Positions 8,121 through 15,605 of a DNA stretch of 64,000 nucleotides are shown one piece after another. The position numbers were made by a program, and so were the translations under genes. The stretch's first letter is position 1, and every line of letters starts with the position of its first letter. The stretch is from Chitinophagaceae bacterium. GTDB taxonomy: Bacteria; Bacteroidota; Bacteroidia; Chitinophagales; Chitinophagaceae. Where the stretch lies: assembly GCA_016720745.1 (NCBI GenBank), contig JADKKA010000006.1:152207-216206 (forward strand), read 5' to 3'. Below the pieces are notes generated by a model. That model had not been told where the DNA came from. It did not search any database and saw nothing but the letters and a program-made list of their open reading frames with translations.

Positions 8121-10478
8121 TCATGATGCTGTTTCCATGAAAACCTGTTTGCCTGTTTGATGGGTTGTTGTCTGACAGGGTGTTTTTTCCAATGCCAGTC
8201 TGGCCAGCAGGCAGCTTACCGTAGATTCGGCGCCCTGATTCAGGTTCACATTATTTTCTTCCAGTCCGTCATAGCAACCACCCGTACAGGGATTGTAGAT
8301 GATCTGGTGAAGGTGATTCCTGCCGAGGAACCATTCATAAGCCAGGTTCATTTTATTTTTATATTCTTTGTCCCTGAAAACAGTAGAGAATTTCTTCAGT
8401 GCTAAAATGGTATAGGCCACATCAATGGGTTGTTCTCCTCCCTGCCATACCCTGGAAGATTCCCGGCCCTGGTGCAGCCAGCTGCTGTTGGAGATCACTT
8501 TGATGGCTCCATCAACAAATATTTTTGATAAGAGGAAGTCAAATGATTCCTTGGCTGTTTCCTTGTAAACCAGCTTTCCTGTTGCAAGCCAGGCACAGAG
8601 CATAGCTTCCGGCAGCAGACTGTTAGCATATGTGAGATAGCTTTCGTACCAGTGCCAGTTTTCTTTTTTTTCATGGCGGTACATTTGCAGCAAACGGTTG
8701 GCCAGTTCAATGATGATGGCAATATCCTGTTCTCTCCTGGTTTCTTTATTGCGGTAATACAATCCTTTGATCACAAAAGCCATGGCACGGGTGGAGTGAA
8801 TGGCCCCGGCATTCAATTGTGCGGATGACATCATGGCATCTGCCTCTTCAATGATCTGCAGGGGAAGGATATGTTCAAGGGAGAGCAGGTAACCCAGTGC
8901 CCAGATCGCCCTGCCATTGGCGTCGGCGAGATTCACTTCGTTATTCTGACCACTGAAAAAGCGCTCCTCTTTTACATAGTTCAGGAAATGCCCTTCGGGT
9001 TGCAGGCAGTATTTAATGAATTTAAAATAGATTTTAATGTAGGGAAGACCGGCGGTGTCACCGGTAAGTTCAAAATGCCGGCACATGGCCACCAATGCCC
9101 TTGCGTTATCGTCCAGTGTATAACCGGATTGGATATCGGGCCGGTTGATCACAGAAAACTGGATCATTCCAAATGAAGTCGTCAGTTTTTTAAAGTGATC
9201 CAGGTTCACGGGCGGAAGGGAATAGTGAAGCTGCAAATCTCCTTTGCATAATTGTTCAAATAATAATGCATGGGCAATGGCGGTATTTTCCCAGGCGGTG
9301 GAGGCTGTTTGCTGGATGCTGTTGATCCCTGTTTTTTCCCGGAGGGTATCATCTGTAAGTAAATCCACGATGGCCTTACTGAGCTGGGCTGCATTGCCAA
9401 AATCAAAGATCACATTTCCTTCCTGGGGTAAAACCTCTTTCGCATGCGGAATAGGTGTTGAAATAATCGGGCATCCGCAACTGATGGCATAGGAGAAAGT
9501 ACCGCTTACGGTCTGGTTGGGATCCCGGGAGGAAAATATATAGATATCAGTAAGCTGTAAATAATCTAGTAGTTCTTCCAGTGGCAGGTAAGCATTAATA
9601 AAGCGAACATGTTCGGTCAGGTTCAATGCTTTTGTTTTTGCTACCAGTGATTCCCGGTATCGTTCACCTTCATTACTGATTACACCGGGATGTGTTTTGC
9701 CAATGATCAGGAACAGTACATCAGGATCCAGTAATACAATGGCCGGTAAGGCCGATAAAGTGGTTTCGATACTTTTTCCGGCACTGAGTAATCCGAATGT
9801 AGACAGTACTTTTCTTCCGGTCAGCCCGTATTTTTCTTTCAGTAGTTTTTTATCCTTATGTGGCACCAGGTGGGTGCCATGCGGAATCACAGTAATCTTT
9901 AAGGCCGGGATAGAGTAGTGATGTACCAGCATTTCTTTTGAGTGCTGGGTCATTACAATGATGCCGGCCGCCGTTTTACAAATTTCCTTCACATTCTCCA
10001 GTAAGGCGGTATCCGGTTCTGGAAGTACAGTATGAAAAGTGATTAATACAGGCACCTGTAATGCATGCAGTAATTCATGCAGGGCTTTTTCCTGTTTGGC
10101 ATAAAATCCAAATTCATGTTGCAGCAATACCAGGGAAACAGATGGATCATCCTGGATGGATTGATACAGGGCTTTATAGGAAGCCGGATCATCTGTTTGC
10201 AACCTGTATTGAACTTCAGCAGGGTATTGGTGTTTTTCCACGGCTGTTTCCAGCGCGCAAATCTGCAGCCGGAAACCATGGTTGAATTTGTTTCCCAGCG
10301 CCTGTACCAGGTCCTGGGTATAGGTGGCAATACCGCATTGCCTGGGTGGGTAGGAGCTGATAAAAAGAATGACAGGTTGTGCCGTGCTGGAAATACTATC
10401 TCCGTTTTGCTGACCCCTGTGACTGGATTCCTGCATGAGTTGCCCGGCCTTATTGTATGGATTTTGTATTTTGTTCAT
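8121..10478 (-). CDS. GT4-like glycosyltransferase fused to (alpha/alpha) toroid-like domain
   Basis: 785 residues. The first ~420 form a GT-B glycosyltransferase: an N-terminal FISSYPPRQCGIATYTQDLVQAL nucleotide-binding start, a VIPHGTH motif near residue 200, the STFGLLSAGKS segment, and an FSSRDPNQTVSGTFSYAISCGCPII acceptor/donor loop. The remaining ~360 residues are helical repeats (TLDDNARALVAMCRHFE, ADANGRAIWALGYLL, QPIDVAYTILALKKF) like six-hairpin glycosidase folds. The start overlaps the stop of the GH130 gene by 29 bp, so the two are translationally linked. GT4/GH130 pairs occur in Bacteroidota and probably build or recycle a mannose-containing glycan; the substrate is inferred. The N-terminal 30 residues are poorly conserved in character, so a later start is possible. 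Confidence 0.85.
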   Translation of the reverse strand: MNKIQNPYNKAGQLMQESSHRGQQNGDSISSTAQPVILFISSYPPRQCGIATYTQDLVQALGNKFNHGFRLQICALETAVEKHQYPAEVQYRLQTDDPASYKALYQSIQDDPSVSLVLLQHEFGFYAKQEKALHELLHALQVPVLITFHTVLPEPDTALLENVKEICKTAAGIIVMTQHSKEMLVHHYSIPALKITVIPHGTHLVPHKDKKLLKEKYGLTGRKVLSTFGLLSAGKSIETTLSALPAIVLLDPDVLFLIIGKTHPGVISNEGERYRESLVAKTKALNLTEHVRFINAYLPLEELLDYLQLTDIYIFSSRDPNQTVSGTFSYAISCGCPIISTPIPHAKEVLPQEGNVIFDFGNAAQLSKAIVDLLTDDTLREKTGINSIQQTASTAWENTAIAHALLFEQLCKGDLQLHYSLPPVNLDHFKKLTTSFGMIQFSVINRPDIQSGYTLDDNARALVAMCRHFELTGDTAGLPYIKIYFKFIKYCLQPEGHFLNYVKEERFFSGQNNEVNLADANGRAIWALGYLLSLEHILPLQIIEEADAMMSSAQLNAGAIHSTRAMAFVIKGLYYRNKETRREQDIAIIIELANRLLQMYRHEKKENWHWYESYLTYANSLLPEAMLCAWLATGKLVYKETAKESFDFLLSKIFVDGAIKVISNSSWLHQGRESSRVWQGGEQPIDVAYTILALKKFSTVFRDKEYKNKMNLAYEWFLGRNHLHQIIYNPCTGGCYDGLEENNVNLNQGAESTVSCLLARLALEKTPCQTTTHQTGKQVFMETAS

Positions 10479-11511
10479 CCGGCTTCTTATTTAAGAGTAA
10501 TTCATCAATCAATGCACTAAGACTTACGGAAGCAACGGCAATCTGCTCATCTGCTGCACCGTAATAGATATATAAAGTGTCGCCAAACAGGGCAGTGCCG
10601 GTGGGGAAGCACACATTATTTACATATCCCGTGAGTTCCCATTCCTCTTCCGGTTTAAAAAGCGGCTCTGGCAGACGGGCTATTTCGCGGGTGGGGTTAT
10701 CGAGATCAAGCAGGGCGGCACAGGCCGAGTATACATAGCCTTTGATGGTATCATGAACACCATGATAAATAATCAACCAGCCGGCAGCGGTTTCAATAGG
10801 CGGGCAGCCTCCGCCGATATAACTTACTTCATGTTCGTATTGAGCTGACAGTACAATATATTGTTCCAGGTGCAGGAAATAATGCTGCCAGAATACCGGA
10901 GTCAGTTCAGAAAGGTCATTCACTGCTACAATCTGTATATCGGGCCTCACCCGATGCAGAAAGACCAGCTGGCCATTGATTCTCCGTGGAAAGAAAATCA
11001 CGTTTTTGTCCCAAAGCAGCATTTTCTTTCCGGCCTCTTCGGAACTATGCCGGTGTTCATTATAGCGTAGGTATTTTTCGTTTATAATTTCTTTTGATCC
11101 GGCCAGTCTGCTGAAAGCTTCATAATCAATTTGTGGAACAATCAGTCCCTGCTTTTCAAATTGCTGCAGATCTTTTGATACTGCCAGTGCGCCCAGCGCA
11201 TTGATGCCATCGTAAGCGGTATAACTTAAATAATAGAGGTCATCAATTTTTACAATACGCGGGTCTTCCATCCCTTTTGATTCATAGTCGAACTGCGGAA
11301 AAAGTAAAGGAGAGTCGGATCTTTCGGCTACTGTAAGTGGCCCACTCAGCCGGCAATAACCCACGCTGGAGTAATTGCCTTTACTAACGGCCCGGTAAAA
11401 AAGATGTATGATATCATTTTCCCTGATTACAGCCGGATTTAGCACGCCTTCGTTTTCAAATACCAGGCAGGTTTTTTCCAGCAGCACCCCATTTTTAATT
11501 ACGCTCGGCAT
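10450..11511 (-). CDS. GH130 family glycoside phosphorylase/hydrolase
   Basis: 353 residues with the five-bladed propeller character of GH130. Visible features are GVLNPAVI near the N-terminus, GMEDPRIVKIDDLYYLSYTAYDG (the Asp of EDPR is the usual catalytic acid region), KNVIFFPRRINGQLVFLHRVRPD, and GGGCPPIETAAGWLIIYHGVH. Family members phosphorolyse beta-mannosides such as Man-beta-1,4-Glc or mannobiose in the cytosol; some hydrolyse them. No signal peptide, in line with a cytoplasmic enzyme. It is the first gene of a two-gene operon with the glycosyltransferase, whose start it overlaps by 29 bp. Exact substrate cannot be assigned. Confidence 0.88.
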   Translation of the reverse strand: MPSVIKNGVLLEKTCLVFENEGVLNPAVIRENDIIHLFYRAVSKGNYSSVGYCRLSGPLTVAERSDSPLLFPQFDYESKGMEDPRIVKIDDLYYLSYTAYDGINALGALAVSKDLQQFEKQGLIVPQIDYEAFSRLAGSKEIINEKYLRYNEHRHSSEEAGKKMLLWDKNVIFFPRRINGQLVFLHRVRPDIQIVAVNDLSELTPVFWQHYFLHLEQYIVLSAQYEHEVSYIGGGCPPIETAAGWLIIYHGVHDTIKGYVYSACAALLDLDNPTREIARLPEPLFKPEEEWELTGYVNNVCFPTGTALFGDTLYIYYGAADEQIAVASVSLSALIDELLLNKKPDEQNTKSIQ

Positions 11512-11615
11512 GATGATTTATTAAAATTGAAACAGGCAATACCGCTGGTCAGCAGCTGATATCGGTAGCAATGGTATAAGCCTTTTTTAAAAAGCTGATT
11601 GATCCGGGCAGTTGT

Positions 11616-11801
11616 TCAGATCCTGATTTTTTTAATGGCTTCGAGTAAACCAAATGCCTGTAGCAGCCAAATCACTAAAAGAATGGTTACAACCGCATTC
11701 AGCAGATTTTTGATCTTCCGGTCCATGGGGATATAGGTATTGATCAGCCAAAGCAAAACCCCGGTAACGATCAGGACGATGATGATGGTAAGGAGTGGGA
11801 T
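11616..11801 (-). CDS. Small membrane protein, Thivi_2564-like (copy 2)
   Basis: The frame ending at 11616 encodes PLLTIIIIVLIV...VLLWLINTYIPMDRKIKNLL...AVVTILLVIWLLQAFGLLEAI, a paralogue of the gene at 5337-5513, with the same two-helix plan and WLINTYIPMDRKIK loop. No ATG, GTG or TTG lies between the upstream in-frame stop and the first helix; the codon matching the TTG of copy 1 is ATC. Removing one T from a TTTT run at about 11815-11818 would link it to an ATG at 11831-11833 (MTIFTNFKF...), so the true start may be hidden by an indel. Coordinates of the start are therefore provisional. Confidence 0.65.
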   Translation of the reverse strand: MPLLTIIIVLIVTGVLLWLINTYIPMDRKIKNLLNAVVTILLVIWLLQAFGLLEAIKKIRI

Positions 11802-11886
11802 AGTCGTAAATTTAAAAGTTGGTAAATATGGTCATTAAAATTGCATTCGGTTTTTGTGGTACAGGAATACTTCGAAACAGCATTTG

Positions 11887-12249
11887 TTATTCATATCCGT
11901 CTTTGATAATCGTCAGTATCATTTTAAACCGGCCATTGGGTTTGATATAGTTGGAAGCGTGCGCCGGAATGATGATGCCCTGTCCTTTTTCCAGGATATG
12001 GGATTTCTTATCTATAATTAATTCTGCCTTTCCTTCAATGATCTGGGCAAACTGGTCAAAGGGCGTTGTTTTTTCAGTGAGGCCTTCTCCGCTGTCAAAA
12101 GACATAATACTGATATTCCCTGTCGATTTTTTGATGATGGTCTTGATCACAACTGCATTGGTTACATATTCAATAATTTCTACAATGATGTGGGAGGTCG
12201 ATTTTTCAAGTTCTGCGGTATCCATAGGTATCTTTAAATGGGTTATCAT
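11887..12249 (-). CDS. Cupin-domain protein
   Basis: I use the ATG at 12249 (MITHLKIPMDTAEL...), giving 120 residues; the frame extends to a GTG at 12285. The body is a single small beta-barrel cupin: FDSGEGLTEKTTPFDQFAQIIEGKAELIIDKK is cupin motif 1, and GQGIIIPAHASNYIKPNG resembles motif 2. The usual HxH pair is not clear (the motif has Thr-Thr-Pro-Phe-Asp), so metal binding is uncertain, but a His is present in PAHA. Role unknown; such proteins are often small-molecule sensors or isomerases. It lies in the stress-type cluster, and a GTAATACATTGC motif (12311-12322) lies upstream. Confidence 0.8.
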   Translation of the reverse strand: MITHLKIPMDTAELEKSTSHIIVEIIEYVTNAVVIKTIIKKSTGNISIMSFDSGEGLTEKTTPFDQFAQIIEGKAELIIDKKSHILEKGQGIIIPAHASNYIKPNGRFKMILTIIKDGYE

Positions 12250-12310
12250 GATATTATGGCGGTATTGTTTTAAAGAAATAAACACCAGCAGCAGTGCAGT
12301 CGTACTGATA

Positions 12311-12322
12311 GTAATACATTGC
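12311..12322 (-). promoter_or_regulatory. Candidate regulatory motif upstream of cupin gene
   Basis: GTAATACATTGC, followed by AGCT, closely matches the 12-bp palindrome GTAATACATTAC (also followed by AGCT) upstream of the CsbD-like gene. On the minus strand the shared text is AGCTGYAATGTATTAC. It lies 62 bp upstream of the chosen cupin start. A regulator site or part of an alternative promoter is possible; two clear copies is weak evidence. Confidence 0.3.
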
Positions 12323-12347
12323 AGCTACTGGTGGTTAAGACGAACTG

Positions 12348-12806
12348 TCAGTTCCGGCGTCTATTCCGGTTCTGCCAGTTGTTATGCTCCGGGTGCTCTT
12401 TTATCTTGAAGTACCTGGAGTCTTTGCTGTTCCTGATAGATTCCTGATTATGATTGTTTTTATAGGTAGCGTATTTGGTCCGGTACATTCCGGCGTTGCG
12501 ATAGGGGCGGTTATCATTGACCACTACTTTGTAACCTGAGTATAAGTCGTAGTTACGATACTGGCGGGGAAGGCTGGCACTGAATACCCAGCGACCTCTT
12601 TGTTCGTACACATACTGGCGTCTTGACACATTGTAGAATACATCGATCTCTGGTAAATAATAGTACTCTGCCCTGTCATATCCGGATGGACCCCAAACCG
12701 GTTGTGACCCTATATTGGCCCTGATGCTGATGCGGAGCTGGGCCGAAGCCTCCTGGAACAGGATCGATCCAAGGATGAATCCTGATAATAAAAGTATTTT
12801 TTTCAT
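12348..12806 (-). CDS. Secreted Tyr/Arg-rich hypothetical protein
   Basis: 152 residues with a clear signal peptide (MKKILLLSGFILGSILFQEASA). The mature chain contains GPSGYDRAEYYYLPEIDVFYNVSRRQYVY, then RGRWVFSASLPRQYRNYDLYSGYKVVVN and NRPYRNAGMYRTKY, and ends in a charged His/Asn/Arg tail. This matches a frequent Bacteroidota family of small exported proteins I know only as hypothetical. The Tyr and Trp pattern recalls the first domain of the DUF6600-type protein at 6254-7993. It sits in the minus-strand stress-type cluster next to the CsbD-like gene. Function unknown. Confidence 0.8.
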   Translation of the reverse strand: MKKILLLSGFILGSILFQEASAQLRISIRANIGSQPVWGPSGYDRAEYYYLPEIDVFYNVSRRQYVYEQRGRWVFSASLPRQYRNYDLYSGYKVVVNDNRPYRNAGMYRTKYATYKNNHNQESIRNSKDSRYFKIKEHPEHNNWQNRNRRRN

Positions 12807-12867
12807 TTCTTTTTATTTAGGGTGATGAAGTTGCCGGTATTTGTTTTTTTTCCGTCAACTGATGGTC

Positions 12868-13053
12868 TTACATACCGGCAATGATCTGCTGAATTTCCTT
12901 TTTTGTTTTACCGAGCTTTTGCTCCAGTTTTTTCATCATCTGTTCTTCTTCACCTGCTTCAAAAAAAAGGTCATCATCTGTAAGAGAATCAAATTTTTGT
13001 TTCAATCTTTCTTTTTGTCGTTTCCAGTTACCTTTTTGTTCTGTTGTATTCAT
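12868..13053 (-). CDS. CsbD-like general stress protein
   Basis: A 61-residue hydrophilic protein: NTTEQKGNWKRQKERLKQKFDSLTDDDLFFEAGEEEQMMKKLEQKLGKTKKEI. The GxWxxxKxxLKxKFxxLTDDDL start and the KLGKTKEEI end are the CsbD-family pattern. Small soluble CsbD proteins accumulate in general stress, although their activity is unknown. The neighbouring YceI and Dps genes agree with a stress role. The palindrome GTAATACATTAC at 13132-13143 lies about 80 bp upstream of the start. Confidence 0.85.
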   Translation of the reverse strand: MNTTEQKGNWKRQKERLKQKFDSLTDDDLFFEAGEEEQMMKKLEQKLGKTKKEIQQIIAGM

Positions 13054-13131
13054 TTTATCGTATTTGTTGTGAAAGAATTTTCACATAGTAAAGATGAATA
13101 TTTAGCCGCGCGTGATCATTACAGCATTAGG

Positions 13132-13143
13132 GTAATACATTAC
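13132..13143 (-). promoter_or_regulatory. Palindromic candidate operator upstream of CsbD-like gene
   Basis: GTAATACATTAC is a perfect inverted repeat of GTAAT around a 2-bp centre and is flanked by TACAGC-type sequence. A near-identical copy lies upstream of the cupin gene (12311-12322), and GAATACATTACAGCGCT occurs at about 18703-18719. A shared regulator is inference. Confidence 0.35.
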
Positions 13144-13181
13144 AGCTTTCCTACTTCCTGACCGGAAGCAGATGGAATAGA

Positions 13182-13790
13182 TCAGAAAACATTCCGGCTG
13201 TCACCATTATGGCTCCAGCTGCTTTCTATTAGCCCTGACTTCATTTTTGTCAGTTCCATTTCACAGGAAATTGTCACTTCTTCCCCTGCCATGATACCAC
13301 CGGTTAATAAGGGTGATTTAAAGATGAGTCCCCAGTCGGAGCGATTGATAATGCCGTCAACCTGGAAACCACTTCTTACCATTCCGGCATCATCGGTCAT
13401 TACAGCTCCAAACCTCATCTTCAACACTACTGTTTTGGAAATTCCATTAATGGTCAGTTTGCCTTCCAGGCGATGGTTACCCTCTTCATCCTGTTTGCCA
13501 ACTGAAGAAGCCACAAAACGCATCCGGGGGTGAAAGGCGGTATTAAAAAATTCAGGGCCGCGAAGCTGTTCATCCCTTTCTTTATTCCCGGTATCAATGG
13601 AAGCGATATCAATCCACATGTCTATGGAAGTAGTGGTAATATTCTCATTGGTGATACTGATCGTTCCGTCAAATATTTTGAATACACCCCTGATCTGTGC
13701 AATCATCAGGTGCCTGATTTTAAAGCCAATCCTGCTATGTTTATGGTCAATCGCCCACTGTTCTGTTTTATGAAAAGTTAGATTTCTCAT
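13182..13790 (-). CDS. YceI family protein
   Basis: 202 residues with the YceI lipocalin-like pattern: WAIDHKHSRIGFKIRHLMIAQIRGVFKIFDGTI, then a Ser/Ile-rich stretch with DIASIDTGNKERDEQLRGPEFFNTAFHPRMRFVAS, a GKLTINGISKTVVL block, and SDWGLIF near the C-terminus. YceI proteins bind long isoprenoid or lipid chains in a beta-barrel. This copy lacks a signal peptide, so it is cytoplasmic, as in many Bacteroidota paralogues. It starts 19 bp after the dps stop and is probably co-transcribed with it. Family assignment is strong; ligand unknown. Confidence 0.92.
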   Translation of the reverse strand: MRNLTFHKTEQWAIDHKHSRIGFKIRHLMIAQIRGVFKIFDGTISITNENITTTSIDMWIDIASIDTGNKERDEQLRGPEFFNTAFHPRMRFVASSVGKQDEEGNHRLEGKLTINGISKTVVLKMRFGAVMTDDAGMVRSGFQVDGIINRSDWGLIFKSPLLTGGIMAGEEVTISCEMELTKMKSGLIESSWSHNGDSRNVF

Positions 13791-13809
13791 GAAATTGTGT
13801 TTAGGTATT

Positions 13810-14286
13810 TTAATTCACGTACCTGCGGAGTACCCAGGCCATTGTCTCGTGTTCTTCCATGATACCCGTCATGAAGTCGATTGTGCCGGCATCTTTACTT
13901 TTTTCACTGCTGTCGGTAATGTTCTTCCTCAGCTCCTGAATCAGGGATTCATGGTCGCCCAGTAATTCACGGATCATATCTTTTTGAGAAGGGTATTCCT
14001 CCGGCGATTCTTTTAGTCTCGTCTGGGCCAGGAACTCCTGCATGGTGCCAATTGTGTTGCAACCCAGTTTATTGATTCTTTCTGCTACCTGATCAATGGT
14101 TTCTTCCAGTGAACTGTATTGGTCCTGAAATAATTTATGCAGTTCCATAAAATTGTAACCGTTGATGTTCCAGTGAAATTTTCTGGTCTTCACATACAAT
14201 GTCATTTCATCTGCCAGTATCATGGACAATTGCGTTGTACTTTTCTGCAGGTTATTTTCTGTAATACCAATATTAGGTTTCATCAT
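13810..14286 (-). CDS. dps: Dps-type DNA-protecting ferritin
   Basis: 158 residues. The ferroxidase signature shows in KFHWNINGYNFMELHKLFQDQY, with His38 and His50 followed by Asp65 and Glu69; the 12-15-4 spacing is exactly that of the inter-subunit Dps ferroxidase site. Dodecameric Dps oxidises Fe(II) with H2O2, stores iron and shields DNA during stress. There is no obvious Lys-rich DNA-binding tail, so DNA binding may be weak. It lies 8 bp downstream of an 86-codon frame and 19 bp upstream of yceI, in a minus-strand stress cluster. Family call is firm. Confidence 0.94.
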   Translation of the reverse strand: MMKPNIGITENNLQKSTTQLSMILADEMTLYVKTRKFHWNINGYNFMELHKLFQDQYSSLEETIDQVAERINKLGCNTIGTMQEFLAQTRLKESPEEYPSQKDMIRELLGDHESLIQELRKNITDSSEKSKDAGTIDFMTGIMEEHETMAWVLRRYVN

Positions 14287-14293
14287 TATTTAA

Positions 14294-14554
14294 TTAAGAA
14301 GTGATAGAGAGTAATTCGGACAGCAGGTGGTCTGGCAGTGGAAGCGGCATCGGTTTCAAGGCTAAAGGCAGCAACTGGCTTTCAGTGGAAAAACTGTTGC
14401 TGTTATCCCTTCTGTTTTCGTTTTGTGTTGGTATTTCTACTGCGACTGATTCCAGTACAGTTTCGATCATGACGGCAATGTCTTCTCCTCCCTTACCTGT
14501 ATTCAAAAATTGCCGGCTCGCGAAAGGGTGGTTTGATGGGGTTAAGGTACTCAT
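14294..14554 (-). CDS. Hypothetical 86-residue protein upstream of dps
   Basis: The frame MSTLTPSNHPFASRQFLNTG... ends 8 bp before the dps start, which suits an operon partner. The chain is hydrophilic, Ser/Asn/Pro-rich, with no signal peptide, helix or known motif. The opposite strand is also open over the same span (86 codons), which lowers confidence. AGCTGTTATAACTGTATAATGATC-like sequence upstream, about 14611-14634, resembles that upstream of the CsbD-like gene and could be the promoter of this small operon. Function unknown. Confidence 0.45.
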   Translation of the reverse strand: MSTLTPSNHPFASRQFLNTGKGGEDIAVMIETVLESVAVEIPTQNENRRDNSNSFSTESQLLPLALKPMPLPLPDHLLSELLSITS

Positions 14555-14702
14555 GGCGTAAAATTTATATCGTTAAGCCGGGTTCATTGAAGGTGGGTTT
14601 TATATTAGTACTGATCATTATACAGTTATAACAGCTTTTTATAAAATTCACAGATTTTTTCAGCGCAAAAAGCAGGTGCCGGATCTTCAGGCAGGAGGGA
14701 TA

Positions 14703-14981
14703 TTACCTGGGCTGTATTTTTGCCCTTCCGGTACGTTGTTCTTCATGAATCAACCAGCCTCTGACAGTTGGAATCTCAGCCGGGCTATATAGCCCCGGAT
14801 GATTAGTATATGCCCTCCATTCATCTGTATGAATGAATAGCGATGATTGGTTTGTCTCACCCTGCCATTGTATGGAACCGGAAGCAGGCTCCTGTTCGGG
14901 CATCAGGAAACTACCCCTGTGATGTTGGCGGGAACTCAGGGACAATCGACGTGTATTTATATTAAGAATGGGTGCTGGCAT
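14703..14981 (-). CDS. Hypothetical 92-residue protein
   Basis: A short basic protein beginning MPAPILNINTRRLSLSSRQ, with a Trp/His-rich centre (HTDEWRAYTNHPGLYSPAEI) and the ending VRGWLIHEEQRTGRAKIQPR. No recognised domain. Its start overlaps the 3' end of the 68-codon frame upstream by 20 bp, an arrangement typical of translationally coupled genes. The gap from its stop to the next gene downstream (14555-14702) holds no gene. Coding status is likely but unproven. Confidence 0.5.
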   Translation of the reverse strand: MPAPILNINTRRLSLSSRQHHRGSFLMPEQEPASGSIQWQGETNQSSLFIHTDEWRAYTNHPGLYSPAEIPTVRGWLIHEEQRTGRAKIQPR

Positions 14982-15168
14982 AGTTGGATAGCATAACAGT
15001 CAGGGAATCATTGTAATCGCTCAATATTTGCTGGTTCATCACCGGTTCATTCATATCAGGGATGGTCACCGGCATCTCTTCCAGAAATTTGTATAATTCC
15101 GGATGCTCAAGCTGTATCAGCATGGTTGTCTGCAGGATCATTTGGGATGACTGTTTCATGCTTTTCAT
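14962..15168 (-). CDS. Hypothetical 68-residue helical protein
   Basis: MKSMKQSSQMILQTTMLIQLEHPELYKFLEEMPVTIPDMNEPVMNQQILSDYNDSL... is an acidic, Met/Leu-rich, mainly helical small protein. The LEHPELYKFLEEMP segment is a strongly coding-like amphipathic helix. It follows the 110-residue membrane-anchored protein (15191-15523) by 22 bp and overlaps the next frame downstream, so the three probably form an operon. No family recognised. Confidence 0.6.
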   Translation of the reverse strand: MKSMKQSSQMILQTTMLIQLEHPELYKFLEEMPVTIPDMNEPVMNQQILSDYNDSLTVMLSNYASTHS

Positions 15169-15190
15169 AGCTGTTGCCGGCTTTGACGGC

Positions 15191-15523
15191 TTAATGAAAG
15201 CTCCTATGCATCAGATCGGGAATCGGCCATCTTGTATTTTCATAATGAAAATTAGCTTCGTAACTGGTCACTGTTCGGAGCACTTTCAGTTTCCCATTAA
15301 TTTTTTGGATGAGTTTCCCACTGGGAAACCTGGATTTGTTAATCTCTGTCAGTGCATTTTCGTAACCCAGGATGGCGGCTTCAAAATTTCCGCAATTTTC
15401 ATTTCTTAGGGCATCCCTGAATAAAGAGACAGGTATACTTTTTCGGGTGTATAAACTATAGCCGGTGATGGCAGCAGCTACCAGAAAAACAGCAGCGAAA
15501 ATGAAATAAATGAGGATGCTCAT
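15191..15523 (-). CDS. Membrane-anchored TPR-like protein (110 aa)
   Basis: 110 residues: one N-terminal transmembrane helix (SILIYFIFAAVFLVAAAITGYSLY) and a soluble tail with one helical-hairpin unit, LFRDALRNENCGNFEAAILGYENALTEI, which looks like a single TPR repeat. Probably a small inner-membrane adaptor. It heads a compact run with the two small frames downstream. No enzyme motif. Divergence from its upstream neighbour, the AraC regulator, is not seen: both read on the minus strand with an 82-bp gap. Confidence 0.7.
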   Translation of the reverse strand: MSILIYFIFAAVFLVAAAITGYSLYTRKSIPVSLFRDALRNENCGNFEAAILGYENALTEINKSRFPSGKLIQKINGKLKVLRTVTSYEANFHYENTRWPIPDLMHRSFH

Positions 15524-15605
15524 GGGAGGGACCAGCAGGGGAAAACTGCAGTATTTAAAGTTCAGTCAGTTAGGAAATATTTGTTTACAAGCTTGCCAAT
15601 CTTTG

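Noticed and set aside
10061..10520. Plus-strand frames (74 and 147 codons) over the glycosyltransferase start
   Set aside because: Antisense to a well-supported glycosyltransferase/GH130 overlap; no supporting features.
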